From positions 4,030,001-4,094,000 of the forward strand of contig NZ_CP006850.1 of assembly GCF_000523235.1 (NCBI RefSeq): DNA of 64,000 nucleotides, given 5' to 3'. A model generated the notes under the pieces. The model was not told where the DNA came from and searched no databases. It was given only the letters and a program-made list of their open reading frames with translations. Positions 45,969 to 54,360 of this stretch are shown here, in pieces (the stretch's first letter is position 1; each line of letters starts with the position of its first letter). A program made the translations under genes and the position numbers. This stretch comes from Nocardia nova SH22a. GTDB lineage: Bacteria > Actinomycetota > Actinomycetes > Mycobacteriales > Mycobacteriaceae.

Positions 45969-47069
45969 CTATGCGGCGGCGGTGATCAGCTTTCCGGGAA
46001 AGGCGGCGGCGACAGCCGGGTGCGTGATCGCGCCGTCGGTGGTGTTGAGTCCGCTCGCGAGCACGGGATTGCCCGCTACGGCGTCCGCCCACCCGAGATT
46101 CGCGATATCGAGAACGTAGGGCAGGGTGGCGTTGGTCAGGGCCGGGGTGGAGGTGGCCGCGGCGGCGCCGGGCATATTGGCGACGCAGTAGAAGATCGAC
46201 TGTCCGACAAGGTAAGTGGGTGCGTCGTGGGTGGTGGGACGGGAATCCTCGAAGCAACCGCCCTGATCGATGGCGATGTCCACCAGCACACTGCCGGGCC
46301 GCATCTGCTCGACCAGGTAGCGTGACACCAGCTTCGGCGTCTTCGCCCCGGGTACCAGCACCGCCCCGATCAGAAGATCGGATTCGACTGCGGTGCGCTC
46401 GATTTCGTAGGCGCTGGACACCACCGTCTTGACCCGGCCACCGTACAGATTGTCGATCTCACGCAGCCGGGGGATGGAGATGTCGAGCACGGTGACGTCG
46501 GCGCCCGCGGCGACGGCCTGCTGTACGGCATTCAATCCGGCGATGCCCGCGCCGAGCACGGTCACCGTTGCCGGTCGCACACCGGGCACCCCGGCCAGCA
46601 GGGTGGCTCGGCCGCCGTTGCTGCCGAGCAGGTGGTAGCTGCCCGCCAGGACCGACATACGTCCGGCGACCTCGCTCATGGGGGCCAGCAGCGGCAGGCT
46701 GCCGTCCGGGGCCTGCACGGTCTCGTAGGCGATGGCGGTCGTGCGGCTGGTCAGCAGCGCGTCGACCAGTGGTTCGTCGGCCGCGAGATGCAAGTAGGTG
46801 AACAGCACCAGATCCGCACGCAGGTAACGGTATTCGTCGGCGACGGGCTCTTTCACCTTGAGGACGAGCTCGGCGCCCCAGGCATCGTCGACGGTGCCGA
46901 GGGCAGCGCCCGCGGCGGCGTAGTCGGCGTCGGTGACCGCGCTGCCCGTTCCGGCACCGGCCTGCACGGTGACGCGGTGTCCGGCGCGGGTCAGCTCCAT
47001 GACTCCGGCCGGTGTGATGGCGACGCGCGATTCCTTGTTCTTCACTTCGGCTGGGATACCGATGTGCAT
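45969..47069 (-). CDS. ald: Alanine dehydrogenase
   Basis: A 366-residue enzyme that interconverts L-alanine with pyruvate and ammonia using NAD. Key regions are IPAEVKNKESRVAITPAG (substrate-binding Arg and Lys), the K of LVLKVKEP, the YLHLA histidine, NAD-binding VLGAGIAGLNAVQQA and the ADIAIDQGG-like VDIAIDQGGCFE. The ATG at 47069 overlaps the MFS gene by 28 bp. In this operon it may supply or use alanine for the neighbouring aminotransferase. Confidence 0.95.
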   Translation of the reverse strand: MHIGIPAEVKNKESRVAITPAGVMELTRAGHRVTVQAGAGTGSAVTDADYAAAGAALGTVDDAWGAELVLKVKEPVADEYRYLRADLVLFTYLHLAADEPLVDALLTSRTTAIAYETVQAPDGSLPLLAPMSEVAGRMSVLAGSYHLLGSNGGRATLLAGVPGVRPATVTVLGAGIAGLNAVQQAVAAGADVTVLDISIPRLREIDNLYGGRVKTVVSSAYEIERTAVESDLLIGAVLVPGAKTPKLVSRYLVEQMRPGSVLVDIAIDQGGCFEDSRPTTHDAPTYLVGQSIFYCVANMPGAAAATSTPALTNATLPYVLDIANLGWADAVAGNPVLASGLNTTDGAITHPAVAAAFPGKLITAAA

Positions 47070-48238
47070 GGTGTTGCCTCTTTCCGTAGTTCGTTGATGG
47101 GCCGGACGCCGGGAATGCGCCGGACAGCAGGAGTGGCGGCGAGCAGAACGAGGGCGGGAACGGCGAAGGCGGGCCCGAGCGACGGCCCGGCGGCGACCAT
47201 GCCGAGGGTGACCGCACCCGCCACCGCGCCGAGGTAGTTGAACAGGTTGACCCGGGCGATGACCTCGTCGCTGCGGTCGGGCCGCAGTTCACCGGCCGCG
47301 CCGAAGGCGATGGGAACCAATGCGCCCGTGGCCGTTCCGGCTGCCGCGAATCCGGCGATCGCGCCGGCGAGGTCGGGTACGGCCGCGACGACCCCGGTAC
47401 CGAGCAGGCCGACCACGATCGCGGCGACGGTGATGCGACCCCGGCCGAATACCCGCACGGCGGGGTCCACAGCGAGGCGCGCGACGAGCACCGCGGCCTG
47501 GTAGACGGCATATCCCAGCGGTGCCGTCGCCGAGCCGACGTGCAATCCGTCGGCCAGATAGACCGTGCTCCACGAGGAGATCGCGGAGTCGATCGTGAAT
47601 GCCGCCAGCACCAGCGCTCCGACGGCCGAGATACCGGCCCACGGTAGCGGTGAGCGGGTCGTGGTGTCGTCGTGCACGCGGTGGGCCGCGCGGGCGGGAT
47701 CGAACCGCCGCATGCCGAATGTCACGACGGCGAGTTGCACGAGCGCGGTCAGTATCAGCGGCAGCACCCATACCCCGGCCGCGACACATCCCGACACCAC
47801 CAGCGCTCCGACGATCGCGGCCGCGGTGTAGGCGGCATACAAACTGCCGAACAACGTTGCGCCCGTGCGCTTCTGCGCGAGCACACCCTGCATGTTGGCC
47901 GCCGCATCGACCACCCCGATGCCGATGCCGTAGACCACGAATGCCGTCAGGAAGGGGCCGAAACCGGTAGGCACCGACGCCGCGAGCAAGGCGACGGCTT
48001 CCATCACCAGACCCGCGCACAATGCCTGCCGGCTGCCCCAGCGCACCGCGATCAGGTCGGCCAGCACCGACCCGGCCGCCGCAGCCAGGCAGGTGCCGAG
48101 CAGGAGCAGGGACACCGTCATCTCACCGATGCCCAAGCGTGCCTTGAACTGCGGGAGCACGGTGACGACGGTGGCATAACCGAGTCCCTGCGCGCCGTAG
48201 GCCGCCGCGACCGCGACGAACTCACCGCGGGATCTCAT
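47042..48238 (-). CDS. MFS transporter
   Basis: A 398-residue protein with about 12 hydrophobic helices and no signal peptide. Loops such as VRWGSRQALCAGL and GRGRITVAAI are typical MFS cytoplasmic loops. The ATG at 48238 overlaps the aminotransferase stop (ATGA). Direction and substrate are unknown; an amino acid or amine related to the aminotransferase is a reasonable guess. Confidence 0.9.
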   Translation of the reverse strand: MRSRGEFVAVAAAYGAQGLGYATVVTVLPQFKARLGIGEMTVSLLLLGTCLAAAAGSVLADLIAVRWGSRQALCAGLVMEAVALLAASVPTGFGPFLTAFVVYGIGIGVVDAAANMQGVLAQKRTGATLFGSLYAAYTAAAIVGALVVSGCVAAGVWVLPLILTALVQLAVVTFGMRRFDPARAAHRVHDDTTTRSPLPWAGISAVGALVLAAFTIDSAISSWSTVYLADGLHVGSATAPLGYAVYQAAVLVARLAVDPAVRVFGRGRITVAAIVVGLLGTGVVAAVPDLAGAIAGFAAAGTATGALVPIAFGAAGELRPDRSDEVIARVNLFNYLGAVAGAVTLGMVAAGPSLGPAFAVPALVLLAATPAVRRIPGVRPINELRKEATPCTSVSQPK

Positions 48239-49503
48239 TGCGATTCCCGCAGCGCGCGGAATGCCTGGTCGGCGATATCGAAGGTCCTGTCGATATCGGC
48301 GTCGGTGAGCGCGGCGTTGATGAAGTGGTTGTGATGGGAGGTCAGGAAGACGCCGCGGCGCACGCATTCGGCGATCCAGCGCTGGTGCAGCATGAGCGAA
48401 TCGTCGTCGGCGATCCTCAGATAGAACAGCGCCGGTTCACCCGAGGCGACGAGCCGGAAACCGTTGGCGGCGGCCACATCCACCAGCCCCTCGGTCAGGC
48501 GGGTGCCCAGTCGGCGGAACAGCGCCGGGCCGTCGATTTCGCGCAACTTGGTCAATGTCGCGATACCGGCGGCGAACGGAACTGCGCTCATCCAGTAGCT
48601 GCCGGTGTATGTGATGCTGCTGACCGCCTCGCGCAGGCCGTCGCGACCGCACAGCGCGGAGACGTTGTAGCCGTTGGCGATTGCCTTGCAGAAGCAGATC
48701 AGATCCGCCTGGAAACCGTAGTAGTGGTCGCTGCCGGCCAGGTCGAGCCGGAAGCCCGCGCGCACATCGTCGACGATGAGAACCACGCCGAATTCGTCGC
48801 ACAACCGGCGTACCCCGGCCCAGTAATCCGGTGCGGGCAGGACGTTGTCGGCGAAATTGTGGTGCTGATAGGGCTGGGCGATCAGTGCCGCGATCTGTCC
48901 GCGATGGGCGGAGAAGGTTTCCCGCAGAGCGTCGAGATCGTTCCACGGCACCTCGATATTGCCCGCCACATCCTGGTCGAGCACACCGGGATAGTCGAGC
49001 TTCTGGGTCCACGGGGCGACGCCGTGGTAGTAGCCCTCGATGAAGACGATGCCGCGGCGTCCGGTCGCCGCGCGGGCGGTCATGATCGCCAGGGTCGTCA
49101 CGTCGCCGCCGTTCTTGGCGAAGAAGGCCCAGTCCGCACTGGCCACGGTGTCGACGAGCAGTTCCGCGAAGTCGACCATGGTGGTGGACGGGATGGTGAC
49201 CACGTCGCCGAGTTCGGCCTGTGCCCGTGCGGCGGCGGTCACTTCGGCGTCGCCGTACCCGAGCACGTTCGGGCCGTATCCGCACATGTAGTCGATGAAT
49301 TCGTTGCCGTCGACGTCCCAGAACCGGGTGCCTTCCGCGCGGGCGGAGAACAGCGGAAATGCCGAGCGGGGGATGTAGCAGCCTTCGCTGGGGCCTTGAT
49401 GGCCGTAGATACCTCCGGGGACGACCCGCACGGCCCGCTGGAACGCGGCGTCGCTGCTGTCGTAGACGTACGGCGTCGCGGCGGCGAGATTCGAGGATGT
49501 CAT
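48235..49503 (-). CDS. Class III (glutamate-1-semialdehyde aminomutase-like) PLP aminotransferase
   Basis: A 422-residue PLP enzyme. DVDGNEFIDYMCGYGPNVLGY is the class III N-terminal block; FAKNGGDVTTLAIMTARA binds the cofactor phosphate; LIVDDVRAGFRLD carries the Asp; and FCKAIANGYNVSALCG the Schiff-base Lys. It resembles glutamate-1-semialdehyde aminomutase but lies outside any haem gene context, so a specialised aminotransferase or mutase is more likely. Start and stop overlap neighbours by 4 bp. Confidence 0.9.
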   Translation of the reverse strand: MTSSNLAAATPYVYDSSDAAFQRAVRVVPGGIYGHQGPSEGCYIPRSAFPLFSARAEGTRFWDVDGNEFIDYMCGYGPNVLGYGDAEVTAAARAQAELGDVVTIPSTTMVDFAELLVDTVASADWAFFAKNGGDVTTLAIMTARAATGRRGIVFIEGYYHGVAPWTQKLDYPGVLDQDVAGNIEVPWNDLDALRETFSAHRGQIAALIAQPYQHHNFADNVLPAPDYWAGVRRLCDEFGVVLIVDDVRAGFRLDLAGSDHYYGFQADLICFCKAIANGYNVSALCGRDGLREAVSSITYTGSYWMSAVPFAAGIATLTKLREIDGPALFRRLGTRLTEGLVDVAAANGFRLVASGEPALFYLRIADDDSLMLHQRWIAECVRRGVFLTSHHNHFINAALTDADIDRTFDIADQAFRALRESQ

Positions 49504-50276
49504 GATTGTTTCGCTCCCAGATATGCCCCGACCCGGTCGAGGATGCGGTTGGTGTTGTCCACGAGGGGGATGAATCCGCGCATGGCCAGTCGGCCGTCGC
49601 ACAGGCATGCCAGTGCGCTGTCGCGACCGGTGAGGATGCCGCCGGCGACGTCGAGATCGGCGAATCGCAGTGCCGCGCGCGGTGGTTCACCGAGATCGTC
49701 ACCCAGGCGCAGTCGATGGTCGCGGATCTCCACCCGGTAGCGGAGGTCGTCGCCGACCTCGATGTCCAGATCCCCGTCGGGCATATGCCGTGCCGAGAAG
49801 CGTCCGCTGACATCGTCGTTACCGACAACGGTGATCGCGGTCACGGCCACGTCGAGGGTCAGCAACGTGCTGATCCGGGCGAATTCGGGGTCGGACAGCC
49901 GGTTGGGATCGGGGCGCAGATATGCGCCGAGCCGCTCGGTCAACGGCATGAAAATGTTTGTCAGGAAACGGATTCCGGACAGACCGCCGAACGGTATCGG
50001 TTGCGCGGAGCCATCGAGGACCGCGTCGAGATGCCGGGGTGAGGTGAACAGCAGTCGCGGGCCCGCCCCACCGCCGCCGACACGGATGCCGGCGGTGGTG
50101 AAGGTGTAGGACGCGCGCGGCCCGCCGCGCACCATCAGAGTGAGCGTGGTTTCGCCGGCCAGCCCACCGAGTACGGCGGCGGCCTCGCGATCCAGTTCGA
50201 CGAGCCGGGGCAGGGCGCCGAGTACGGCGTGCACAGTGACCGCGGCGCGCACCCGCTCGTCGGTGTCGATCAACAT
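49500..50276 (-). CDS. SCP2-like lipid-binding protein (tentative)
   Basis: A 258-residue soluble protein. The core LTLMVRGGPRASYTFTTAGI, LFTSPRHLDAVLDGSAQPIP and the following GLSGIRFLTNIFMPLTERL resemble SCP2 sterol-carrier domains. The second half (DVSGRFSARHMPDGDLDIEV) is unassigned. The ATG at 50276 has AAGGAGG at 6 bp and overlaps the stop of the 36-residue ORF (TGATG). It may bind a hydrophobic substrate for the aminotransferase. The function is inferred only. Confidence 0.6.
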   Translation of the reverse strand: MLIDTDERVRAAVTVHAVLGALPRLVELDREAAAVLGGLAGETTLTLMVRGGPRASYTFTTAGIRVGGGGAGPRLLFTSPRHLDAVLDGSAQPIPFGGLSGIRFLTNIFMPLTERLGAYLRPDPNRLSDPEFARISTLLTLDVAVTAITVVGNDDVSGRFSARHMPDGDLDIEVGDDLRYRVEIRDHRLRLGDDLGEPPRAALRFADLDVAGGILTGRDSALACLCDGRLAMRGFIPLVDNTNRILDRVGAYLGAKQS

Positions 50277-50386
50277 CAGTGTCCTCCTTGGTATTTCACG
50301 TTCAGGTAGTGCGCGCTCGGCCACGGCGCGCCGCATTCGGGATCGACCTGCGCGGGGTGCGATCGTCGGGTTCCGGACGGACTCAT
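50276..50386 (-). CDS. 36-residue ORF coupled at both ends
   Basis: This short frame starts by a 4-bp ATGA overlap with the SDR stop and ends by TGATG overlap with the next ATG, so a ribosome could pass through all three genes. The product begins MSPSGTRRSH and ends NVKYQGGH, with one cysteine (PECGAPWPSAHY) and several aromatic residues. Part of its end is dictated by the AAGGAGG ribosome site of the next gene. It has no hydrophobic segment. It could be a small functional peptide or a coupling leader; I do not recognise it. Confidence 0.5.
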   Translation of the reverse strand: MSPSGTRRSHPAQVDPECGAPWPSAHYLNVKYQGGH

Positions 50387-51183
50387 GCGGGCACCGCTTC
50401 TTTCGGCCGGGTGGCCCGTTCGCTGACGGCGAGGGATACGCGCAACGGCGCGAACTTGGCGACCAGCGCCTGCAGTCGATTGCGCAGACCGACGGTGACG
50501 ACGGGAGCGTCACCACGGTCGATCGCCCGGAACGCGGCGTCCAGCACCTCGTCGACACCCGCGACGCGGCCGACCTTGAACCGTTCCGATCCGGCCGCAC
50601 TGAAGAATTCGGTCTCGGTGGGCCCGGGGCACAGCGCGAGCACCCGCAGATCCGAGCCCCGCGTCTCCTGCCAGATCGCTGCCGACAGCGAGGTCAGATA
50701 GGCCTTGCACGCCGCGTACACGGCGATACTCGGAATCGGCTGATGCGAGGCGGTACTCGATACCATCAGCAGCACTCCGCGCGGTGCGCGCAGCAGATCG
50801 GGCAGGAGCAGCCGGGCCAGCAGTGTCGGCGCGGTGACGTCGACGGCGATCTCCTGCTCGATCCGGTCGGCAGCCTCGGTCACGAACAGCGCCGCGGTAC
50901 CGAAACCGGCGCAGTTGACGAGCGCGTCGGGACGAATATCGTTGTCCGCCAGGTGCTGTGCGATGGCGGCAGGTGCGCCGGCCTGGGCGAGATCGTAATC
51001 GAGCGGCAGTGCCGTGACTCCGTACGCCGCACGCAACTCGGCCGCGAGTTCTTCGAGGCGAGTTCGGCGGCGCGCGATCAGCACGAGGTCGTAACCGCGG
51101 TCGGCGAATCTGGTCGCGAACCCGCGTCCGAGTCCGGAACTGGCGCCCGTCACGACGGCAAGAGGGCGACTCTGGGTGGGCAT
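50383..51183 (-). CDS. SDR-family oxidoreductase
   Basis: A 266-residue SDR with TGASSGLGRGFATRFADRGY, NCAGFGTAA, MVSSTASHQPI and active-site YAACK. The segment LCPGPTETEFFSAAG and a long C-terminal helix place it in the classical group with broad ketone or alcohol substrates. The ATG at 51183 follows GGAG. It is the first gene of the leftward operon that contains the small ORF, aminotransferase, MFS and Ald. Confidence 0.9.
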   Translation of the reverse strand: MPTQSRPLAVVTGASSGLGRGFATRFADRGYDLVLIARRRTRLEELAAELRAAYGVTALPLDYDLAQAGAPAAIAQHLADNDIRPDALVNCAGFGTAALFVTEAADRIEQEIAVDVTAPTLLARLLLPDLLRAPRGVLLMVSSTASHQPIPSIAVYAACKAYLTSLSAAIWQETRGSDLRVLALCPGPTETEFFSAAGSERFKVGRVAGVDEVLDAAFRAIDRGDAPVVTVGLRNRLQALVAKFAPLRVSLAVSERATRPKEAVPA

Positions 51184-51743
51184 ACGACTCCTCGAGAGCG
51201 GCCGGGAACGGCCTGGAGAGAAACTGGACGATTGACCAACTGCGTCCATGAAAGGGTGCGCTCGAGGTGTGAAGCAACCGGTAGCGGCGTATTTTACGTA
51301 GTGGATACCAGGCGGAAACGCCGGTCGGGGGAATGTTATTGGGGGTTACATTAGGTAACGTTGCGGGGCCGGGCCGGTCGTGGGCCCGGCGGCTTCGATC
51401 GCCGGGTTGTCGATGAACCGGACGGCGGATTCGGCTTCTCCGCGATCCATATCGCGTACGCGATCTGTCGGCTGCCCTCGGTTCCGGTGGCCGCACCGGT
51501 TCGCGGGCCGCGCGGAGCTTCGCCGATGCACGGCGAACGCCCCTGTCCTGTGTCACGGGTGGGGCATCGGCAATTCGCTCGGGTGAGGCGTGGGTTCGCG
51601 ATGAGATGTCGCGGAACCTGTTCTGCTGGAAAAGGACTGGCTATCGGGCGTGTGATCCGCCGGCGGGATCGCGATCGCGTGCCGGATTCGCGGCACAGCG
51701 TGCGCTCCGGCGTGGCAAGGCGGTAGGCGGCACGTTCGCTGTG
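51184..51743. other. Gene-poor stretch upstream of the SDR operon
   Basis: The overlapping frames here do not look like real proteins. The only structure I see is an inverted repeat, GTTAC and GTAAC with a 5-bp centre (51345-51359), about 160 bp upstream of the SDR start; it may be an operator. Otherwise nothing is supportable. Confidence 0.45.
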
Positions 51744-52438
51744 TCAGCGCGCGGTCCGGTCGTGAACCGGCACGGGATAGCTCCAGACAAGAGCGGTATG
51801 TGGTGAACAGATGGACAGTCTGCGAGACACCCACGCGGCCAATGTCGCTCGCGCGCTGGCCATCGACGCCCTGAAGAGGGCGCTGCACTGATCGTTGCTT
51901 TTCGTGGGTCCCTCGATACGCCGCCAACGTCGAGGAGGCGGGCCGGTCGAGCAGGCCCCTCCCGATTCGGATCCGATCCGCCCCTCGCCGACGGCCTTCT
52001 CGAGCGTTGCCGAAATGGCGAAGCGCGGTCCGAAGGTATGTCGGTCGGGTAGACCGTCTGCACTCGACGCTGGAACGGGGGCGCTGTGGCGGTGGTGCGT
52101 AGTCCACGAAGTGGAGGTGGAGAGCGGGGAGATATGTTGCGCTCCAGCATGTTTCAGCGGCTCGGGTGAGGTCGATGCGGAAGAGATGCGCAGCCCGGAT
52201 CGGTCGTAGCGCATCTCGAGGGCTTCGGGGCGGAACGCGGTGGTCGCGAGTCGTTCGTAGACGCTGAGGGCGCGTAGCACCTTCACGCTGTTGGGCTGAT
52301 CTGGATGCCGGCGCCGATTTCGGTGAATTCGGGGCCTGTGCGACGACGGTGATCTGCCAGCTACGTCGAGCCAGGGCATGGGCCGCGGCGAGTCCGCCGA
52401 TGCCGCTGCCGATGACCACGGCGGTGCGGGGCGCTCAT
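51744..52438 (-). pseudogene. Salicylate hydroxylase-like FAD monooxygenase, multiply frameshifted
   Basis: Pieces of one class A flavin hydroxylase lie in different minus-strand frames: VVIGSGIGGLAAAHALARR; then PNSVKVLRALSVYERLATTA with FRPEALEMRYDRSGL; then FRIDLTRAAETCWSATYL. The start ATG at 52438 overlaps the FAH gene (ATGA), but one missing C in the following C run breaks the frame. A missing G after the VAQAP codons and a missing C in the SPNS codons shift it again. The rest is too damaged to align. It was probably an aromatic-ring hydroxylase linked to the FAH gene. Confidence 0.65.
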
Positions 52439-53373
52439 GCGAACTTGACCATGGTGCGCTGGGTGCCCAGGTCGATGGTGTTGTCGTCGGTGGCGATGCT
52501 CGCCTCGATGATGTCGCCGGCGTTCAGATAGTCCGGGTTCTTGGTTTGGCCTCGGAAGAACAATTTCCACTTCACCTTGTCGGGTAGCAAGGCGGCGATT
52601 TTTTGAACGGGTTTGGGAGGCGCGCTGAGCGCGGTGCCAATCGGGGTGCCGGTCAACAGCAGGTCCGCGGTGTCGAGGTGCTGGAATCGTGTCAATGCCT
52701 GTAGTGCTTGGGCGGGGCGGTAGATGATGTCGCCACCGATGAGGGCGTCTTGGCGGATGTGGCCGTTGACGCTCAGGCGCAGTCGCAGCTCGCCGAAGCG
52801 TGCGAGTTCGGCGCGGTCGAGCAGGACCAGTGCCGGGCCGACGGGGGTGAAGCCGGGGTAGGACTTGGCTTCGTAGAACTGGGTCTTGGTGAGTTGGACG
52901 TCGCGGGCGGAGATGTCGTTGGTGACCACGAGTCCGGCGATGTAGTCGGTCCAGTTCGTGTCGGTGACGGTGGACCCGACCGGGAGGGGGGCGCCGAGCA
53001 CGAGTCCCAGTTCGACTTCGTAGTCGAGTAACTGGACGTGCGTGGGTTTGACGATGTCGTCGGTGGGTCCGCTGATCGATCCGGAGGATTTGCGGAAAAA
53101 GGTCAGCGGCAGGGTATCGGGATCCATGCCGGCGTCGCGGGCGTGGGAGGCGTAGTTGGTCATCTGGGCTACCACGCGGCAGGGCGTGGTCACCGGCGAG
53201 AGTGGTAGCAGCTCGGCGACGGACATGGTGGTCGGTGCGGCGGCCGCGGCGTCGATGGCGCGTCGGTCGGCCAGCAGTTCGGCTGTGGTGACCGCGCCGG
53301 TCTCGATGCGGGTGGCCAGGCCGTCGCGGGCGACCCACCAGCCTTCGATGGTGCGCAAGATCGTGGTGGTCAT
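52435..53373 (-). CDS. Fumarylacetoacetate hydrolase-family protein
   Basis: A 312-residue FAH-fold enzyme. SHARDAGMDPDTLPLTFFRK is the substrate loop; LDYEVELGLVLG carries metal-binding acids; VTNDISARDVQ and TPVGPALVLLD complete the core. Members hydrolyse acylpyruvates such as fumarylpyruvate, or isomerise ring-cleavage products. The ATG at 53373 has a moderate site. The adjacent decayed hydroxylase suggests an old gentisate- or salicylate-type pathway. Upstream (53374-53634) only a short tail LRQVLSHMAQALHENNEFTL is readable; it ends by ATGA overlap with this gene and may be the remnant of another gene. Confidence 0.88.
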   Translation of the reverse strand: MTTTILRTIEGWWVARDGLATRIETGAVTTAELLADRRAIDAAAAAPTTMSVAELLPLSPVTTPCRVVAQMTNYASHARDAGMDPDTLPLTFFRKSSGSISGPTDDIVKPTHVQLLDYEVELGLVLGAPLPVGSTVTDTNWTDYIAGLVVTNDISARDVQLTKTQFYEAKSYPGFTPVGPALVLLDRAELARFGELRLRLSVNGHIRQDALIGGDIIYRPAQALQALTRFQHLDTADLLLTGTPIGTALSAPPKPVQKIAALLPDKVKWKLFFRGQTKNPDYLNAGDIIEASIATDDNTIDLGTQRTMVKFA

Positions 53374-53634
53374 GGATTGCCTGCCTTGATCAGGCCCCGT
53401 AGCCGGGGCAGGGTGAATTCGTTGTTCTCGTGCAGAGCCTGCGCCATGTGGCTTAGAACCTGACGCAGCGCGTGGGGGAGCCAGGCCGAGGAGGTTCTTG
53501 GTGGCTGGTGGTCCCCACTGGGCAATTTCGGCCGCTTGTCCGCTGTACACGGTGCTGTCTCGAATCAGGTTTGGAAGTCTGCCAGGTGTCGACGTTCGAA
53601 GCTGATTTCGGCGATAGCCGAAGTGCTGTGGCAT

Positions 53635-54282
53635 TCACTGGTCGGAGCGCCTGCGGACGCCGGTCTCGATGATGGTGATCGCGGCGGCGACCAGCGATTG
53701 CGGGGTGACGGTGTCCGGTCGCATGGCATCGGTGCGCAACGCGACCGACAGCATCCCGTTGAGCATGCCCCACAGAGCGGTGGCGGCGGATTCGGGATGC
53801 AGGTCGGCGGTGAAGTCGCCGGTGTCGATGCCTTCGCGCAGCAGGTCGGTCAGTCGCTGGTGCTCTTCGGTGGCCAGGGCGGCGATTTTCTCGATGGACT
53901 CGGGATCTTCGGGGGGGTTGGCGAAAATCTTGAATGCTTGCGGTCGGTCGAACGCCAGTCGGATGTAGGTCTCACCGACCCGGCGAAGCCGCTCGTCCAC
54001 TGACCCGTTGCCGTCGTAGGCGGTCTGCATGAATTCCCGGGTTTGTTCCAGCGCTCGTTCGGCCACCGCCAGCAGCAGCGCCTGCCGGCCACCGACACGG
54101 TTGTAGACCGTCTGCAGCGACACATCGGCCCGCTGGGCGACCACGTCCGCGGTCACGGCCTGAGCCCCGCCCTCGAACAGCAGGGTCTCGGCGACGTCGA
54201 CCAGCCGGGCGCGCATCTCGATGACGCGGCGCTGCATCCGCGTGGACGTTCCAGGGTTCTCGGATTTCGACTGCAGAGCCAT
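53635..54282 (-). CDS. TetR-family repressor
   Basis: A 215-residue TetR regulator with helix-turn-helix AVTADVVAQRADVSLQTVYNRV and a helical ligand domain (WGMLNGMLSVALRTDAM). The ATG at 54282 fits. It is divergent from the hydrolase at 54361, with an 11-bp-arm inverted repeat between them, so it probably represses the four-gene rightward set and itself. Confidence 0.92.
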   Translation of the reverse strand: MALQSKSENPGTSTRMQRRVIEMRARLVDVAETLLFEGGAQAVTADVVAQRADVSLQTVYNRVGGRQALLLAVAERALEQTREFMQTAYDGNGSVDERLRRVGETYIRLAFDRPQAFKIFANPPEDPESIEKIAALATEEHQRLTDLLREGIDTGDFTADLHPESAATALWGMLNGMLSVALRTDAMRPDTVTPQSLVAAAITIIETGVRRRSDQ

Positions 54283-54298
54283 CCATTGACTATAGCCA

Positions 54299-54332
54299 AC
54301 TCCAATATTAGATTGGACTCAAATATTGGAGT
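54299..54332. promoter_or_regulatory. Long inverted repeat, TetR operator candidate
   Basis: ACTCCAATATT and AATATTGGAGT are perfect 11-bp arms separated by 12 bp, which contain a further ATTGGA half-site. It lies 16 bp from the tetR start and 28 bp from the hydrolase start, placing it over both promoters. Confidence 0.7.
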
Positions 54333-54360
54333 CAGATCCACTTTCAGGAAGGTCTCGGCC

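Noticed and set aside
51345..51359. GTTAC/GTAAC repeat considered as an eighth copy of the lipid element
   Set aside because: Half-site sequence and spacing differ (5-bp centre, no third half-site). Listed only as a possible separate operator.
51361..51726. 121-residue + strand frame
   Set aside because: Arginine- and glycine-rich without any motif or ribosome site; not supportable as a gene.
53374..53634. 87-residue N-terminal extension of the FAH protein
   Set aside because: No family similarity; the FAH fold begins at the ATG at 53373, and another frame here shows a gene tail ending by ATGA overlap.
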